Part shown: in pieces, positions 63,749-64,000 of the stretch
How the letters are laid out: the number at the start of each line of letters is the position of its first letter
Position numbering within the stretch: position 1 is the first letter of the stretch
NCBI RefSeq assembly: GCF_001434405.1
Contig: NZ_AZFT01000053.1
Span: forward strand, 784,294-848,293
Source of the DNA: Ligilactobacillus apodemi DSM 16634 = JCM 16172
GTDB lineage: Bacteria; Bacillota; Bacilli; Lactobacillales; Lactobacillaceae
Length of the DNA: 64,000 bases
Reading direction: 5' to 3'
Translations under genes and position numbers: made by a program
The notes under the pieces: generated by a model
What the model saw: the letters and a program-made list of their open reading frames with translations, nothing else
Databases searched by the model: none
Told to the model about the DNA's origin: nothing

Positions 63749-64000
63749 TTAACTTAAAGTAATGGTTAATTTAGAATTCTTAGTAATTGTTGTGCCAGCG
63801 GCAATGCTTTGCTTAGTTACGTAACCACTACCCTTAACAGTTATCTTGATTCCTGTTAAGCTAGCAAGTTTTGAAACATCGCGGCGTGACCAACCAGTTA
63901 CATCTGGCATAGTCATTTTACCACTTGTTAATAAAATAACGCGCTCGCCAGTTAAAATTGTTGTACCAGCTGTTTGTGATTGTTTCGTGACGGTCTTGCC
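63749..64000 (-). CDS. Penicillin-binding protein 2B (FtsI type), C-terminal part only
   Basis: The window ends inside this gene; the last 83 codons and stop are present. They read as PASTA-domain sequence: TMPDVTGWSRRDVSKLASLTGIKI, VKGSGYVTKQSIAAGTTI and a final strand LTITLS. Directly upstream of mraY in Firmicutes dcw clusters stands the division transpeptidase PBP2B/FtsI, which carries C-terminal PASTA domains in this group. The transpeptidase domain itself lies outside the window, so the name rests on position and the PASTA units. Confidence 0.85.
   Translation of the reverse strand, partial: GKTVTKQSQTAGTTILTGERVILLTSGKMTMPDVTGWSRRDVSKLASLTGIKITVKGSGYVTKQSIAAGTTITKNSKLTITLS

Overview
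The window is a low-GC Firmicutes chromosome segment, most likely from a lactic acid bacterium of the Lactobacillaceae. The case rests on a mevalonate-pathway HMG-CoA synthase, a DUF1831 gene in the iscS-mnmA cluster, RpoY next to RNase J1, paired RNases J1/J2, GAAAGG-type Shine-Dalgarno (SD) sequences complementary to the 16S 3' end, and a Gram-positive dcw cluster ending in divIVA-ileS. A Ligilactobacillus-like species is my best guess, but sequence reading alone cannot fix the genus. I saw no tRNA, rRNA or CRISPR.

Layout. 1-1600 is accessory DNA: a possible type I toxin-antitoxin locus, a small basic protein of a mobile-element-associated type, a row of short minus-strand RNA-like units, and an orphan gene. 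1650-12500 is housekeeping: mvaS, acyP-yidC, an ArlRS-like two-component system, gnd, clpX, tig and tuf. 12.6-17.5 kb is an AT-rich decaying island: a TetR regulator, remnants resembling ketosynthase and condensation domains, an ABC exporter with one broken permease, a degenerate ISL3-type transposase and an unrecognised coding scrap. 17.5-28 kb carries a helical repeat-like gene, rnjB, rpsO, rpsT, holA, the late competence operon comEA-comEB-comEC, and coaD, rsmD, ylbG and a CAP-like gene. 28-36 kb holds pyc, ftsW, ylaN and typA, the same neighbourhood as in Bacillus. 36-51 kb holds an IMPase/YktA pair, a degenerate LDH-like gene, def, rpoY-rnjA, a diacylglycerol kinase-type gene, recD2, a TPR gene, a phosphoglycerate mutase-like gene, mnmA, DUF1831, iscS, mtnN and a NUDIX gene. 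51-64 kb is the 3' half of the dcw cluster read leftwards: pbp2B (partial), mraY, murD, murG, divIB, ftsA, ftsZ, sepF, ylmG, ylmH, divIVA, then a T-box and ileS.

The most unusual signal is in the 5' leaders. ftsW and divIB, 27 kb apart, share a leader architecture: a hairpin whose 20-nt loop is nearly identical in both and contains an SD and start codon, carried on unrelated but fully paired stems; then a second hairpin with a shared 5' arm; then an SD separated from the true start codon by a closing stem. The last element, SD - stem - start codon, also occurs at ylaN, dagK, ileS and mvaS. Folding the stem restores a more usual SD-to-start distance. Several of these leaders also carry short upstream ORFs with their own SD. 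This points to a structured translational control of division, envelope and iron-related genes.
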